Shown one piece after another: positions 27,421 to 34,859 of a DNA stretch of 41,482 bases. The notes beneath the pieces were generated by a model. It searched no databases. It was not told the DNA's origin and saw only the letters and a list, made by a program, of their open reading frames with translations. Position 1 is the first letter of the stretch. Each line of letters starts with the position of its first letter. The position numbers and the translations under genes were made by a program. Source of the stretch: Chloroflexota bacterium (GTDB lineage: Bacteria; Chloroflexota; Anaerolineae; Anaerolineales; UBA4823); assembly GCA_029265355.1 (NCBI GenBank), contig JAJUJL010000032.1, positions 1 through 41,482 on the forward strand. Direction: 5' to 3'.

Positions 27421-28329
27421 GTGAACCTGAGTCCCGAAGAACGTATGGAAATAATGCTTAACGTGATGGAGCGCGTCTACGGCCAGGTCATGGACGCGCA
27501 GGAGCTGACCGCTTTGCTGCCCATCGTTGATCCTGGTCCTGTGCCGTCAGCGGATCATCCCATTTTGCCTTCGCCTGCCAAATCTCTGTCAGCACCAGCG
27601 ATTATCGATTCCCGGCTGCGCAGCCTGTCTCCGACGGTGCATGAATTGGTTGCTCGCATCAGTCCGCTGCCCGAGCTCAGCGCCATCATGGGACTCTGTC
27701 CGGATGGCCTACCGCTGCTCTTCGATCTGGCAGATCCGTATCCGGGTTCGATGCTGGTCCTGAGCAGCCAGCCAGAGGATATCCCCACCCTGTTCCGACC
27801 CTTGCTGCTCTCTATCGCCAGCCTGAATTCGACGCAGCAGGTTCGTTACAGCGTGATCAGCGAAAATCCCCACCAGTACCTGATCGCTGCTGGCGCGCAA
27901 CACTGCCTGGGAATTTATTCGGGTTGGGAACGGGAGGCCCTGGAGCATATCTTCGCCTGCAGCGAAGTTGTCGAACAGCGCCGCAGTGGGCGTGAGATGG
28001 GCGCTGTCCATGTTTTAGTGATCGATGACCTGCACGCGCTGCTGCGCATCCGCAACCAGGATCTCAATATCACACTGAAGTGGCTGGTGCGCAACGGCGC
28101 TCGGCAGGGAGTCTGGGTTTTGGCTGGTCTAGGTAGCCAGACCGAACATCACCTGCCAGGCAACCTGCTGGCTGAATTCAAGACCTTGATTTACGGCAGG
28201 CTCAATGCGGCGCAGCGCTTCCGGAAGGTCAATCCACCGCCCAGGCAAGCGTTCGAAATCAGCGCTGGAGATTTTGTCACCCGCCTGGGCAGTCAATGGG
28301 TACAGTTCTCCGCGTTGGAAGTCAGTTAA
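27421..28329 (+). CDS. FtsK/HerA-like ATPase-fold protein without Walker A
   Basis: A 302-residue protein. GTG at 27421 was chosen because GGAGG at 27411-27415 lies five bases upstream; the in-frame ATG at 27409 would overlap that site. The N-terminal part is helical (LSPEERMEIMLNVMERVYG). The rest aligns by pattern with an FtsK-like motor: LPLLFDLADPYPGSMLVLSS at the strand before the P-loop, VHVLVIDDLHALL as Walker B, GARQGVWVLAGLGSQ as the sensor strand, and an LIYGRLNAAQRFRKV segment. However, the GxxGxGK(S/T) loop is replaced by SSQPEDIPT, so ATP binding is doubtful. It is probably SOS-controlled. The function is unknown. Confidence 0.7.
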   Translation: MNLSPEERMEIMLNVMERVYGQVMDAQELTALLPIVDPGPVPSADHPILPSPAKSLSAPAIIDSRLRSLSPTVHELVARISPLPELSAIMGLCPDGLPLLFDLADPYPGSMLVLSSQPEDIPTLFRPLLLSIASLNSTQQVRYSVISENPHQYLIAAGAQHCLGIYSGWEREALEHIFACSEVVEQRRSGREMGAVHVLVIDDLHALLRIRNQDLNITLKWLVRNGARQGVWVLAGLGSQTEHHLPGNLLAEFKTLIYGRLNAAQRFRKVNPPPRQAFEISAGDFVTRLGSQWVQFSALEVS

Positions 28330-28351
28330 CAGGTTTTGGGAGGAAACTACC

Positions 28352-28612
28352 ATGAACATCGGCATGTTATGGTTCGATAACGACCCAAAAGTCGCCATCG
28401 ATGTCAAAATTGCCCGCGCCATCCAATACTACCAAAACAAATATGGCGCCTTGCCGAACCTGTGTTTTGTGCATCCCAGTATGCTGGAGAATGGTTCCTC
28501 AGCGCCCAATGGCGAGACGCGCCGGGCGGGCATCGAGGTGCGTTCATCCCGCTCGGTGTTGCCGCATCACTTCTGGTTGGGCGTCACTGCGAATGGACAG
28601 GCGGGGAGGTAA
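28352..28612 (+). CDS. Small conserved-looking protein downstream of the FtsK-like gene
   Basis: An 86-residue protein starting MNIGMLWFDNDPKVAID, with an IARAIQYYQNKYG helix, PNLCFVHPSML, and near the end a GIEVRSSRSVLPHHFWLG strand. GGGAGGA at 28338-28344 lies seven bases before the ATG, and the gene follows the FtsK-like stop by 22 bases, so both share the SOS-type promoter. Its 3' end overlaps the convergent holA gene by 29 bases. No motif points to a function. The order and ribosome site make it a real gene. Confidence 0.82.
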   Translation: MNIGMLWFDNDPKVAIDVKIARAIQYYQNKYGALPNLCFVHPSMLENGSSAPNGETRRAGIEVRSSRSVLPHHFWLGVTANGQAGR

Positions 28613-29696
28613 ACGCAACCGTGAACGTCTCCAGGGCAACATCCGTATCCACTTCCCCCGCTTTGATCGCGGTATCCATTGCCAGGAGCCGCCGGTAAAC
28701 AGCCTCCAGGGAGGTGAGGCTGAAGCGCCGCGCCTGCTCCAAAACCTTGCGCGCCAGCCACTCGCTGTGGGTGTCGATGCCCTTTTTGACCTCTTCCATC
28801 GAGGCATTGGTATCGAGCAGGTTGCGCCCCAAGAGCAGCAGGCGAAACTGGCGGATCACCATGGCGAAGATAAAGCTGGCTTCTTGTTCATCCAGCAATC
28901 GGCGCAGCAGCTTCATGGCTTGCGCCGCATTGCGCTGGCTGAGGGCGTCGACATAATTAAAAATATTCGTCTCGCTGCTGTCGGTGGAGACAAGCTCCAC
29001 ATCGTCCTGTTCGATCGTCCGGCGGTAGTTCACATAAGCCAATAATTTGTCGAGCTCGTGCATGGCAATGCGCGTATCGGCGCCTGCCTTGTACGCCAGG
29101 GCTGCTGCTGCGGCTGGAGAGATAGCGCCTCGCAGTTGGCGGGCGCGCTGGCTGATCCAGCGCGCCATGCCGCTGGCGCCAACCACGCAGGCTACTACTT
29201 GCACCCCTTCCCGCCCTGCCGCCCATTTGAGCAGCCAGTGCGGTTTATCTGGCTTGGGGCCAACCAGGATTTGATTTTCGACCAGGATCAGCACCGCGCT
29301 GGGTGGCAAGTTCTCCAACAGGCTGGTAAACGCCTTGCGCGCCTGTTGCACGCTGACCTGCTTATCGGCTGCACCACTGGGGCGCTCGCCAGTTTCCTGA
29401 TCATCTATGATTGCTTCTTCGCCATCCCCGAATTTTGACGCAGATCCGCCACGAGGGGAAGCCAGCCGCGCCAGGGGCGCTATGGCAACCACTACCCGCT
29501 TACCGCCCATGAAAGGCAAAGAGAGAACCGCGTTCTGCAGATTCTCCAATGTCAGGGAAGCGCCCTCCAGGCGCACCAGGTCGAAAGCCTCCGCCCCGGT
29601 AGGGCAGAATTTCTTGATCACCTCATCTACCTTGGCGCGAATGCTGACCTCGTCATCGCCGTACAGGATGAACAAGGTGGGTTGAGTTGGCGCCAT
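28584..29696 (-). CDS. holA: DNA polymerase III subunit delta
   Basis: A 370-residue clamp-loader subunit that opens the beta sliding clamp during replication. It is identified by LFILYGDDEVSIRAKVDEVI at the N-terminus, LVRLEGASLTLENLQNAVLSLPFMGGKRVVV, the LELVSTDSSETNIFNYVDAL-like region and the LLRRLLDEQEASFIFAMVIRQFRLLL helices. A Pro/Ser/acidic insertion of about 40 residues (about 95-135) after the first domain is longer than usual. It begins two bases after the stop of the DUF6391-like gene, as a two-gene unit, and overlaps the small plus-strand gene at its 3' end. Confidence 0.9.
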   Translation of the reverse strand: MAPTQPTLFILYGDDEVSIRAKVDEVIKKFCPTGAEAFDLVRLEGASLTLENLQNAVLSLPFMGGKRVVVAIAPLARLASPRGGSASKFGDGEEAIIDDQETGERPSGAADKQVSVQQARKAFTSLLENLPPSAVLILVENQILVGPKPDKPHWLLKWAAGREGVQVVACVVGASGMARWISQRARQLRGAISPAAAAALAYKAGADTRIAMHELDKLLAYVNYRRTIEQDDVELVSTDSSETNIFNYVDALSQRNAAQAMKLLRRLLDEQEASFIFAMVIRQFRLLLLGRNLLDTNASMEEVKKGIDTHSEWLARKVLEQARRFSLTSLEAVYRRLLAMDTAIKAGEVDTDVALETFTVAFTSPPVHSQ

Positions 29697-29698
29697 GT

Positions 29699-30232
29699 TT
29701 ATCCCTCTGTCAGTACACGGTGCGCCCGAACTTTGCCACGCCGGGTGGGAATGATCTCCACCACCCGCAGGTCGCCCGGCTGGCCTGAGGTGGTCAGGTG
29801 CTGTTGAGCCAGCAATCCCAAAGGCTGGGCTGCCAGCAAAGCCAGGGTTGCCAGGCTCACCACCAGCGGAAAACGCTCCAGGCGATCGCGCCGGCTGCTG
29901 CCGACGCCGATCATGGCAAGCATGGCGGCAGAGGCAGCCATCAGCCCGGAGGTGACGAAATTTGTCCCGCAGTTGGGGTGAATCGCCAGGTTTTCTTCGC
30001 CGGCGAGCAGGCGCTGGCGGGCTTTTTCCACCGCCTGGCGCAACTCTTCGGTGGAGACTTCGCCCAACAGCCAGAATCCGCCAGCATCCGAGTGCCCTGC
30101 CAGGCTGCGCCCAGGCAGTTCCTGGCTCAGGACATGCAGCGTGGCATGCTCCAACCCGTGATTGCGGCGGATGCGCGAAATCACCGGGTGGTTCAGTATG
30201 CCCTGCAAAGCAGCTTCTCTCAAGTCACGCAT
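29699..30232 (-). CDS. DUF6391-like membrane protein
   Basis: A 177-residue protein with a conserved-looking NHGLEHATLHVLSQ segment (residues 24-37), HPNCGTNFVTSG in the middle and two hydrophobic helices (about 90-112 and 123-143). The HGLEHAT segment recalls DUF6391; this is a memory-based match and could be wrong. The function is unknown. GGAGAG about six bases before the ATG supports the start. It is immediately followed by holA, so both are probably transcribed from the minus strand together. Confidence 0.65.
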   Translation of the reverse strand: MRDLREAALQGILNHPVISRIRRNHGLEHATLHVLSQELPGRSLAGHSDAGGFWLLGEVSTEELRQAVEKARQRLLAGEENLAIHPNCGTNFVTSGLMAASAAMLAMIGVGSSRRDRLERFPLVVSLATLALLAAQPLGLLAQQHLTTSGQPGDLRVVEIIPTRRGKVRAHRVLTEG

Positions 30233-30277
30233 TCGATTCTCTCCACGATCAGGCTAGAGACTATTCTACCACCGCGA

Positions 30278-30315
30278 GAAAAACAGGGTGTGCGAAGCGC
30301 GCTCCGCACACCCTG
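30278..30315 (-). terminator. Intrinsic terminator of the pucC-type operon
   Basis: CAGGGTGTGCG at 30284-30294 is the perfect complement of CGCACACCCTG at 30305-30315 (11 bp, loop 10). On the minus strand the stem is followed by TTTTTC. It lies after the last gene of the operon (stop at 30341) and before the DUF6391-like gene. Confidence 0.85.
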
Positions 30316-30340
30316 CAAGGTCATCCAGCAACCTGAAAGC

Positions 30341-31060
30341 TCAATCTGCCGCGGCTGAGGCAGACTTTGTCTCACCCACTGGGCGGGAGGCGGTTGCCTG
30401 GACGAATCCGGCGTACATCAGCACGACGCCAACGAACTCGCTCAGGTAGAGCACGTCCACCAGGCCTGCCTGTACAAAGGTGCCGGCGCTGGCTGGCATC
30501 AGCGCCCCCGCTGCAATCAAGATATTGCCCAACATGCGGTTGACCAGGACTTGCTTGCGCCAAAACAGGTATGCAGAATAGATCGCTCCACCCACCAGGG
30601 TGAGGGTGCCGTAGATGTTTAGCAAAATGGTCAGCAGAATCATTGGCCCGCTGCGCACCATGATCTCTTTATATTGCTGGGAGGCAGGCTGGCTGGGATT
30701 GTAACCGGAGGCCGCGGCTGTCACCGGCGCTGCAAATACCAGCAGCGCAGAGATCAGCGACACGATCACCAGCGCCACGGATAGCGCCTGCGCCACGCCG
30801 CGTCGGCGCACCAGCAGGTAGATGGTGCCTTGTCCCAACCAGGCTGCGGTGAGCATGGCTCCCGTGAGATACCAGATCTTCAGGGCAAGGGTGCTGTAGG
30901 TAAACCCGAGGATGACCTCCGTCAATGTGCCCAATCCGTAGAACATCAACCCAATGCCCCAGTGCAGCAGGTGGCTACCGCGCTTGAAGCTGTAGCGGCG
31001 AAATACGGCATAGGCAAAGATGAATGAGATAATGGTGGATAAGATCGATAGATAGTGCAT
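30341..31060 (-). CDS. Polytopic membrane protein, unknown function
   Basis: A 239-residue protein with about seven hydrophobic helices (LSILSTIISFIFAYAVF, HWGIGLMFYGLGTLTEVILG, LTGAMLTAAWLGQGTIYLLV, ALSVALVIVSLISALLVFAA, MILLTILLNIYGTLTLVGGAIY, ILIAAGALMPASAGTF, LSEFVGVVLMYAGFV). Charged patches RRYSFKRG and VRRRG sit at helix ends. I do not recognise the family. GGAGGAG lies about three bases before the ATG. It is last in a four-gene run with the PucC-type transporter, the regulator and a small membrane protein. Confidence 0.8.
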   Translation of the reverse strand: MHYLSILSTIISFIFAYAVFRRYSFKRGSHLLHWGIGLMFYGLGTLTEVILGFTYSTLALKIWYLTGAMLTAAWLGQGTIYLLVRRRGVAQALSVALVIVSLISALLVFAAPVTAAASGYNPSQPASQQYKEIMVRSGPMILLTILLNIYGTLTLVGGAIYSAYLFWRKQVLVNRMLGNILIAAGALMPASAGTFVQAGLVDVLYLSEFVGVVLMYAGFVQATASRPVGETKSASAAAD

Positions 31061-31100
31061 GAGCTCCTCCTTCAGGTAAAAGGTTTCAGTGTGCAGGCGA

Positions 31101-31247
31101 TTAAATGATGCCCAGGCCGGCTAAAAGGACCAGCACCGTGACGGCAACCAATCCCATTAAGAGCAGGGCCAATAGGACAGGCACCAATCGCTGTGTAAAA
31201 ATATTGGGTGTGAAGCGTTTAGTGGCAGGTTTGCGAGGCGGGTTCAT
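31101..31247 (-). CDS. 48-residue membrane protein
   Basis: A 48-residue ORF: a basic N-terminus (MNPPRKPATKRFTPNIFTQR) followed by one long hydrophobic helix (VPVLLALLLMGLVAVTVLVLLAGLGII), then TAA. Its ATG overlaps the stop of the MerR-type regulator gene as ATGA, the same coupling used elsewhere in the window, and a membrane protein gene follows 40 bases later. It is predicted to span the membrane once. It is a plausible small accessory subunit of a neighbouring membrane protein; the function is unknown. Confidence 0.7.
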   Translation of the reverse strand: MNPPRKPATKRFTPNIFTQRLVPVLLALLLMGLVAVTVLVLLAGLGII

Positions 31248-31873
31248 CGGTTATTGCGCTCATAGATTTCGTATGTTTCCATCAAGGTGATCATGATCTC
31301 ATCGGTAAACGAGTTCACCTTGCGGAACATGTCACTCCAGGCGCGCGGCGACCGCACCGCGGCCTCTTCGTACACATTCAGCATGGACTCCATCAGCACA
31401 TTTCGAAAGAAGAGGAAAGCATGGGCGGCATCCGAGACATTCAAGCCGCAACGCCGGCCGCGCGAGGCGTATTCATAACCCAGTGAACGCGCTTCTGCTT
31501 TTGCCTGGTCGCCGTGAGAAGTCAGGTAGCCGATCAAGCCATGCAGCAGCGCCCTGCCGCTCTGGCGGTACTGTTCCCGCGCCTCCTCATCCAGCTTCAG
31601 ATACCAGGCTTCCTGGTTGATGCGGCCTTCGCTGATCTGAAAACGAGTGTTGCGCAGCGCATTTTGCACCACCAAATCAGCTTCATGCTGCTTGTCGCTG
31701 CGCTGCGCCTGCGACCACAGCTCGATTTCGCTGCGCAGGTAGCGCCGGTGCCCGCCTTTTGTGCGGTGGACGGGAAGTAAACCCTGATCTGACCAGGATC
31801 TCACCGTGCTGGGATGAACGCCCAGCAGCCCAGCGACATCACTCAAAGACAGCCAATCTCCATTGGATGGCAT
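31244..31873 (-). CDS. MerR/excisionase-type transcriptional regulator
   Basis: A 209-residue protein. Residues about 7-50 are a winged-helix DNA-binding domain (LSLSDVAGLLGVHPSTVRSWSDQGLLPVHRTKGGHRRY), typical of the MerR/excisionase class. The rest (about 75-209) is all-helical, with EEAREQYRQSGRALLHGLIGYL and NVSDAAHAFLFFRNVLMESM, resembling RsbR-type N-terminal sensory helices; no ligand motif is certain. The ATG at 31873 (MPSNGDW) has GGAGAG six bases upstream; an upstream extension is not supported. It lies 34 bases after the PucC-type gene and overlaps the small membrane protein gene by four bases. Confidence 0.8.
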   Translation of the reverse strand: MPSNGDWLSLSDVAGLLGVHPSTVRSWSDQGLLPVHRTKGGHRRYLRSEIELWSQAQRSDKQHEADLVVQNALRNTRFQISEGRINQEAWYLKLDEEAREQYRQSGRALLHGLIGYLTSHGDQAKAEARSLGYEYASRGRRCGLNVSDAAHAFLFFRNVLMESMLNVYEEAAVRSPRAWSDMFRKVNSFTDEIMITLMETYEIYERNNR

Positions 31874-31907
31874 GTATCTCTCCGAAAAAGAAGATTTCAG
31901 CGGGCGA

Positions 31908-33221
31908 TCACGCCTCGCTGGCAATCGCAATCCGTTCAACCAACGAGGGTTGATCCTGCTGCTGCCTGAAGGCGGCGACATTCACCTGGCGCAGCATCAG
32001 CAGAGAAACCAACATCAGCGTTCCCAGGATTGAAAAGACGACCACGTATCCCAACACCGCGCTCCCGGAAATGCCTGCCACCAGGTCACGCACTGCGCCT
32101 GCCAGGAGGCTGCCCATCAGTCGCGAGATGGCGTTGGACATGCCCCAGGCGCCAATGAAGAGACCAACTTTCTCGGCCGTGGTCATATCCAGCATCAAAG
32201 ACAGGTTTGCCACGGTGGATAACCCGGTGCCCAACCCCAAAAGAACCACCCCGCTGTAAAAAACGCCCAGATTGAGCATGACGCCGCTCAAGGAGATCAG
32301 GCTGAAGCCGGCTAATGCCAGCCAGCCTCCCAGGCCGGCGACGCGGCGCTTGCCGATCCGGTTTTCCAGGAGACCAGCAATTAAAAGCGTCAACAACACG
32401 CAGACCCCCCAAATGGACGTGATGCGGGTGGTTTCCCGCACGGTCATGCCGAAAGTCTCCCCGGCGAACGGCTCCAGTAAGATATCCTGTCCCAGGAGCG
32501 CTGCCAGCAAGATGCTGAGATAGACAAAGAAAAAGGTGGCGTGGCGGTTTTCAAGAATTGCGCCAAACAGCACTTTCCAGGACTGTCCTTCGGCGGTTGG
32601 AGCAGGCAGGGTTGCTCTCCTGGCAGTACGGGTTTCCAATCGCACCAGGCCGATCAGGCCGAGCAGCAACGCAAAGAGACCGATCGACGAAAAAGCGCGC
32701 ACCAGGGCCTCTGGGGTGTATGGATCCACCATACGGCTCAAAGTGATAGCCGTGGCGATGATGCTGGTGATCATCATAAACCACATGATGGCAATTGTGC
32801 GCCCGCGACCTTCTTCGCCGGAGATCTCGGAAGCCAGCGACAGATACGCCACGGTTGCAAAGTTGAAGCCCATGCCCCAGGCGCCAAAGGTGAGGATGCC
32901 CAGCGCGACGCCAGCCCACCAATTACTGGCAAGCAAAAACGCCACCGATGGCGAAAGGATCACGCCCACCACGGTGAGCAGCAAACCGATGACAATGTAA
33001 GGCGTGCGTCGTAGGCCGAAGATTGGGTGGCGGTCTGAGAAAGAGCCGATGGCGACTTGTATGGGAGAGAACAGATAGGGCAACGAGGCAAGCGCTGCCA
33101 CGAGTGTGGCTGAGATGGCCAGCTCTTTGATCATCACCCGGTTCAGGGTGCTGTTGATCGGCACCAGCGTCATGGCAACCGCCACGTGAATGAGTCCTAG
33201 TTGGATACGTTTTCGAAGCAT
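31908..33221 (-). CDS. PucC/BCH-family major facilitator transporter
   Basis: A 437-residue protein with about 12 hydrophobic helices. It has the diagnostic start IHVAVAMTLVPINSTLNRVMIKELAI, then GSFSDRHPIFGLRRTPYIVIG, matching the BCH/PucC group of the major facilitator superfamily; FGAWGMGFNFATVAYLSLASEISGEEGRGR is a further match. In phototrophs such proteins help deliver bacteriochlorophyll to light-harvesting complexes. No other bacteriochlorophyll or reaction-centre gene is seen here, so the substrate may differ. AGGTGA about five bases before the ATG supports the start. It leads a four-gene operon with a MerR-type regulator. Confidence 0.85.
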   Translation of the reverse strand: MLRKRIQLGLIHVAVAMTLVPINSTLNRVMIKELAISATLVAALASLPYLFSPIQVAIGSFSDRHPIFGLRRTPYIVIGLLLTVVGVILSPSVAFLLASNWWAGVALGILTFGAWGMGFNFATVAYLSLASEISGEEGRGRTIAIMWFMMITSIIATAITLSRMVDPYTPEALVRAFSSIGLFALLLGLIGLVRLETRTARRATLPAPTAEGQSWKVLFGAILENRHATFFFVYLSILLAALLGQDILLEPFAGETFGMTVRETTRITSIWGVCVLLTLLIAGLLENRIGKRRVAGLGGWLALAGFSLISLSGVMLNLGVFYSGVVLLGLGTGLSTVANLSLMLDMTTAEKVGLFIGAWGMSNAISRLMGSLLAGAVRDLVAGISGSAVLGYVVVFSILGTLMLVSLLMLRQVNVAAFRQQQDQPSLVERIAIASEA

Positions 33222-33358
33222 AAAATCACCTGAACTGTATTGGAGTCGCCAATGGGAATAATACCAACCTAATTTATCAGACTTCGGCCCGGCTCACAAT
33301 GTAAGTTTACGTAGATTTTAATTAAGATTTGCTGGGATTCTTGGTTTCGAAATTGTGT
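33222..33358. other. Intergenic region upstream of the PucC-type gene
   Basis: A short AT-rich region between radA (ending at 33359) and the PucC-type gene. It contains the promoter described separately and a GTAAGTTTAC near-palindrome at 33301-33310 just upstream, a possible regulator site. No ORF is seen. Confidence 0.45.
33271..33299 (-). promoter_or_regulatory. Candidate promoter of the PucC-type operon
   Basis: On the minus strand, TTGTGA (33299-33294) and TAAATT (33276-33271) are separated by 17 bases. This is a moderate match to a sigma-70 promoter, about 50 bases before the ATG at 33221. The nearby GTAAGTTTAC at 33301-33310 would lie just upstream of the -35 box. Confidence 0.45.
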
Positions 33359-34765
33359 TTATTCAGAAGGCAACAACGCTTGCTCGAGGGCCTGCTTCAA
33401 AGAGCGCACTTCGATCACCTGCAAACTAGCAGGCCAGGCTTCACCTTTGCGCATGCGGCGCGGCACAATGGCGCTCTTGAAGCCCAGGCTGGCGGCCTCG
33501 CGCAGCCGGGCATGCATGTGCCCCACCAGGCGCAGCTCGCCGGAAAGCCCGACTTCTCCAATCAGTACCGTATCTGCTCGCACGGGGGTGTTGTGGGCAG
33601 AAGAAGCGATGGCAGCCGCCACTGCCAGGTCCGCAGCCGGCTCATCCACGGTGAGGCCGCCGACCACGTTGACGAAAATATCTTGCTCGCCCAGGCGCAG
33701 CCCAACCCTGCGGGTGAGCACGGCGGTCAGGAGCAGTAAACGATTGAAGTCCACTCCATTGGGGGTGCGCCGCGGGTTGCCGAAGGACGTGGCGCTGGTC
33801 AGGCCTTGTATTTCCACCAGAAGCGGCCGCGTGCCCTCCATGGTCACGGCGATGGCGGAACCGGGTGTGTTCACCATGCGCTCTGCCAGGAAAGCTTCCG
33901 AGGGGTTGGGCACTTCCGCCATACCGCGTTCGTTCATCTCAAACACGCCCACTTCCGAGGTGGCACCAAAGCGATTTTTCACCGAACGCAGCAGGCGATA
34001 CGATTGGAAGCGATCTCCCTCCAGGTACAGTACTGTGTCCACGATGTGCTCGAGCACGCGCGGCCCAGCAATCGTCCCCTCTTTGGTGACATGCCCAATC
34101 AAAAATACCGCGATCCCGGAGGCCTTCGCCAGCTCGCGCAGGCGAGAAGCGCATTCGCGCACCTGGGAAACCGATCCGGCGGACGATTCGAGCCCGGGCA
34201 GGCTGGTGGTTTGAATGGAGTCGATCACCAACAGGCGCGGTTTGACTTGCGTGACATGCTCCAGGATCACTTCCAGGTTGGTCTCAGTGACCAGAAACAG
34301 GTCTTCGGGTACCTGGATAGCGTGCCCGGTTTCATGGTTTGCCGGGCGCAGTAAGCGCAGGGCGCGCATCTTGATCTGGCGTTCAGACTCCTCACCCGAG
34401 ACGTACAAAACGGTTCCCTGGTGCGCCATTTCCAGGGCCACCTGCAGCAGCAGCGTGGATTTTCCGATGCCAGGATCACCGCCAATCAAGACAATCGATC
34501 CCGGCACCACGCCGCCGCCCAGCACGCGCGCGAATTCGTGTATGCTGACGGGCAAGCGCTCTTCGGCATCGCCAGCGATCTCGCCCAGGCGCTGCGGAGC
34601 GGAGCGCCCGGTCATGAGCCCGCTCGTTTTGCCGGGCTGCGAAGCTGTGCTGACGATCTCCTCGACAAAGCTATTCCATGCGCCGCACTGTGGGCAGCGG
34701 CCCATGTCGCGCACCGAGATGCGCCCGCATTGTTGGCAGACATACTGGCTTTTCGTTTTTGGCAT
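33359..34765 (-). CDS. radA: DNA repair protein RadA (Sms)
   Basis: A 468-residue protein of normal length that processes recombination intermediates with RecA. Features are an N-terminal zinc finger (C10-Q-Q-C13, C24-P-Q-C27), Walker A GGDPGIGKSTLL, Walker B LLVIDSIQTT, the RadA-specific KNRFGATSEVGVFEM, and a C-terminal Lon-protease-like domain (VNVVGGLTVDEPAADLAVAAAIASS). The ATG at 34765 has TATAAT at 34777-34772 with six bases between box and ATG and no ribosome site, suggesting a leaderless transcript. clpC lies just upstream on the same strand. Confidence 0.96.
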   Translation of the reverse strand: MPKTKSQYVCQQCGRISVRDMGRCPQCGAWNSFVEEIVSTASQPGKTSGLMTGRSAPQRLGEIAGDAEERLPVSIHEFARVLGGGVVPGSIVLIGGDPGIGKSTLLLQVALEMAHQGTVLYVSGEESERQIKMRALRLLRPANHETGHAIQVPEDLFLVTETNLEVILEHVTQVKPRLLVIDSIQTTSLPGLESSAGSVSQVRECASRLRELAKASGIAVFLIGHVTKEGTIAGPRVLEHIVDTVLYLEGDRFQSYRLLRSVKNRFGATSEVGVFEMNERGMAEVPNPSEAFLAERMVNTPGSAIAVTMEGTRPLLVEIQGLTSATSFGNPRRTPNGVDFNRLLLLTAVLTRRVGLRLGEQDIFVNVVGGLTVDEPAADLAVAAAIASSAHNTPVRADTVLIGEVGLSGELRLVGHMHARLREAASLGFKSAIVPRRMRKGEAWPASLQVIEVRSLKQALEQALLPSE

Positions 34766-34771
34766 AAGATT

Positions 34772-34777
34772 ATTATA
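34772..34777 (-). promoter_or_regulatory. Likely leaderless -10 box for radA
   Basis: On the minus strand TATAAT (34777-34772) is followed by AATCTT and then the ATG at 34765. No Shine-Dalgarno sequence lies in the six-base gap and no -35 match is found at 16-18 bases, where the terminator hairpin sits. The geometry is identical to that at lipB. Confidence 0.55.
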
Positions 34778-34794
34778 TCCTGCTGAGCAACAAA

Positions 34795-34821
34795 GGCCGG
34801 CGGGAAATTTTCCCGCCGGCC
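34795..34821 (-). terminator. Hairpin between clpC and radA
   Basis: GGCCGGCGGGAAA at 34795-34807 and its complement at 34809-34821 form a perfect 13-bp stem around a single T (in practice a slightly shorter stem with a small loop). It lies about 40 bases after the clpC stop (34860). The minus strand continues TTTGTTG, a weak T-run. It probably terminates clpC transcripts ahead of the radA promoter. Confidence 0.7.
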
Positions 34822-34859
34822 TCAGGGCTTTATAGATAGCGCGTGTCAGATCTGCTGCG

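Noticed and set aside
27403-27421. ATG at 27409 as the start of the FtsK-like gene
   Set aside because: It overlaps the GGAGG ribosome site, and the GTG at 27421 has correct spacing.
33301-33310. GTAAGTTTAC as a defined binding site for the MerR-type regulator
   Set aside because: A single short near-palindrome cannot be tied to this regulator without other copies or binding data.
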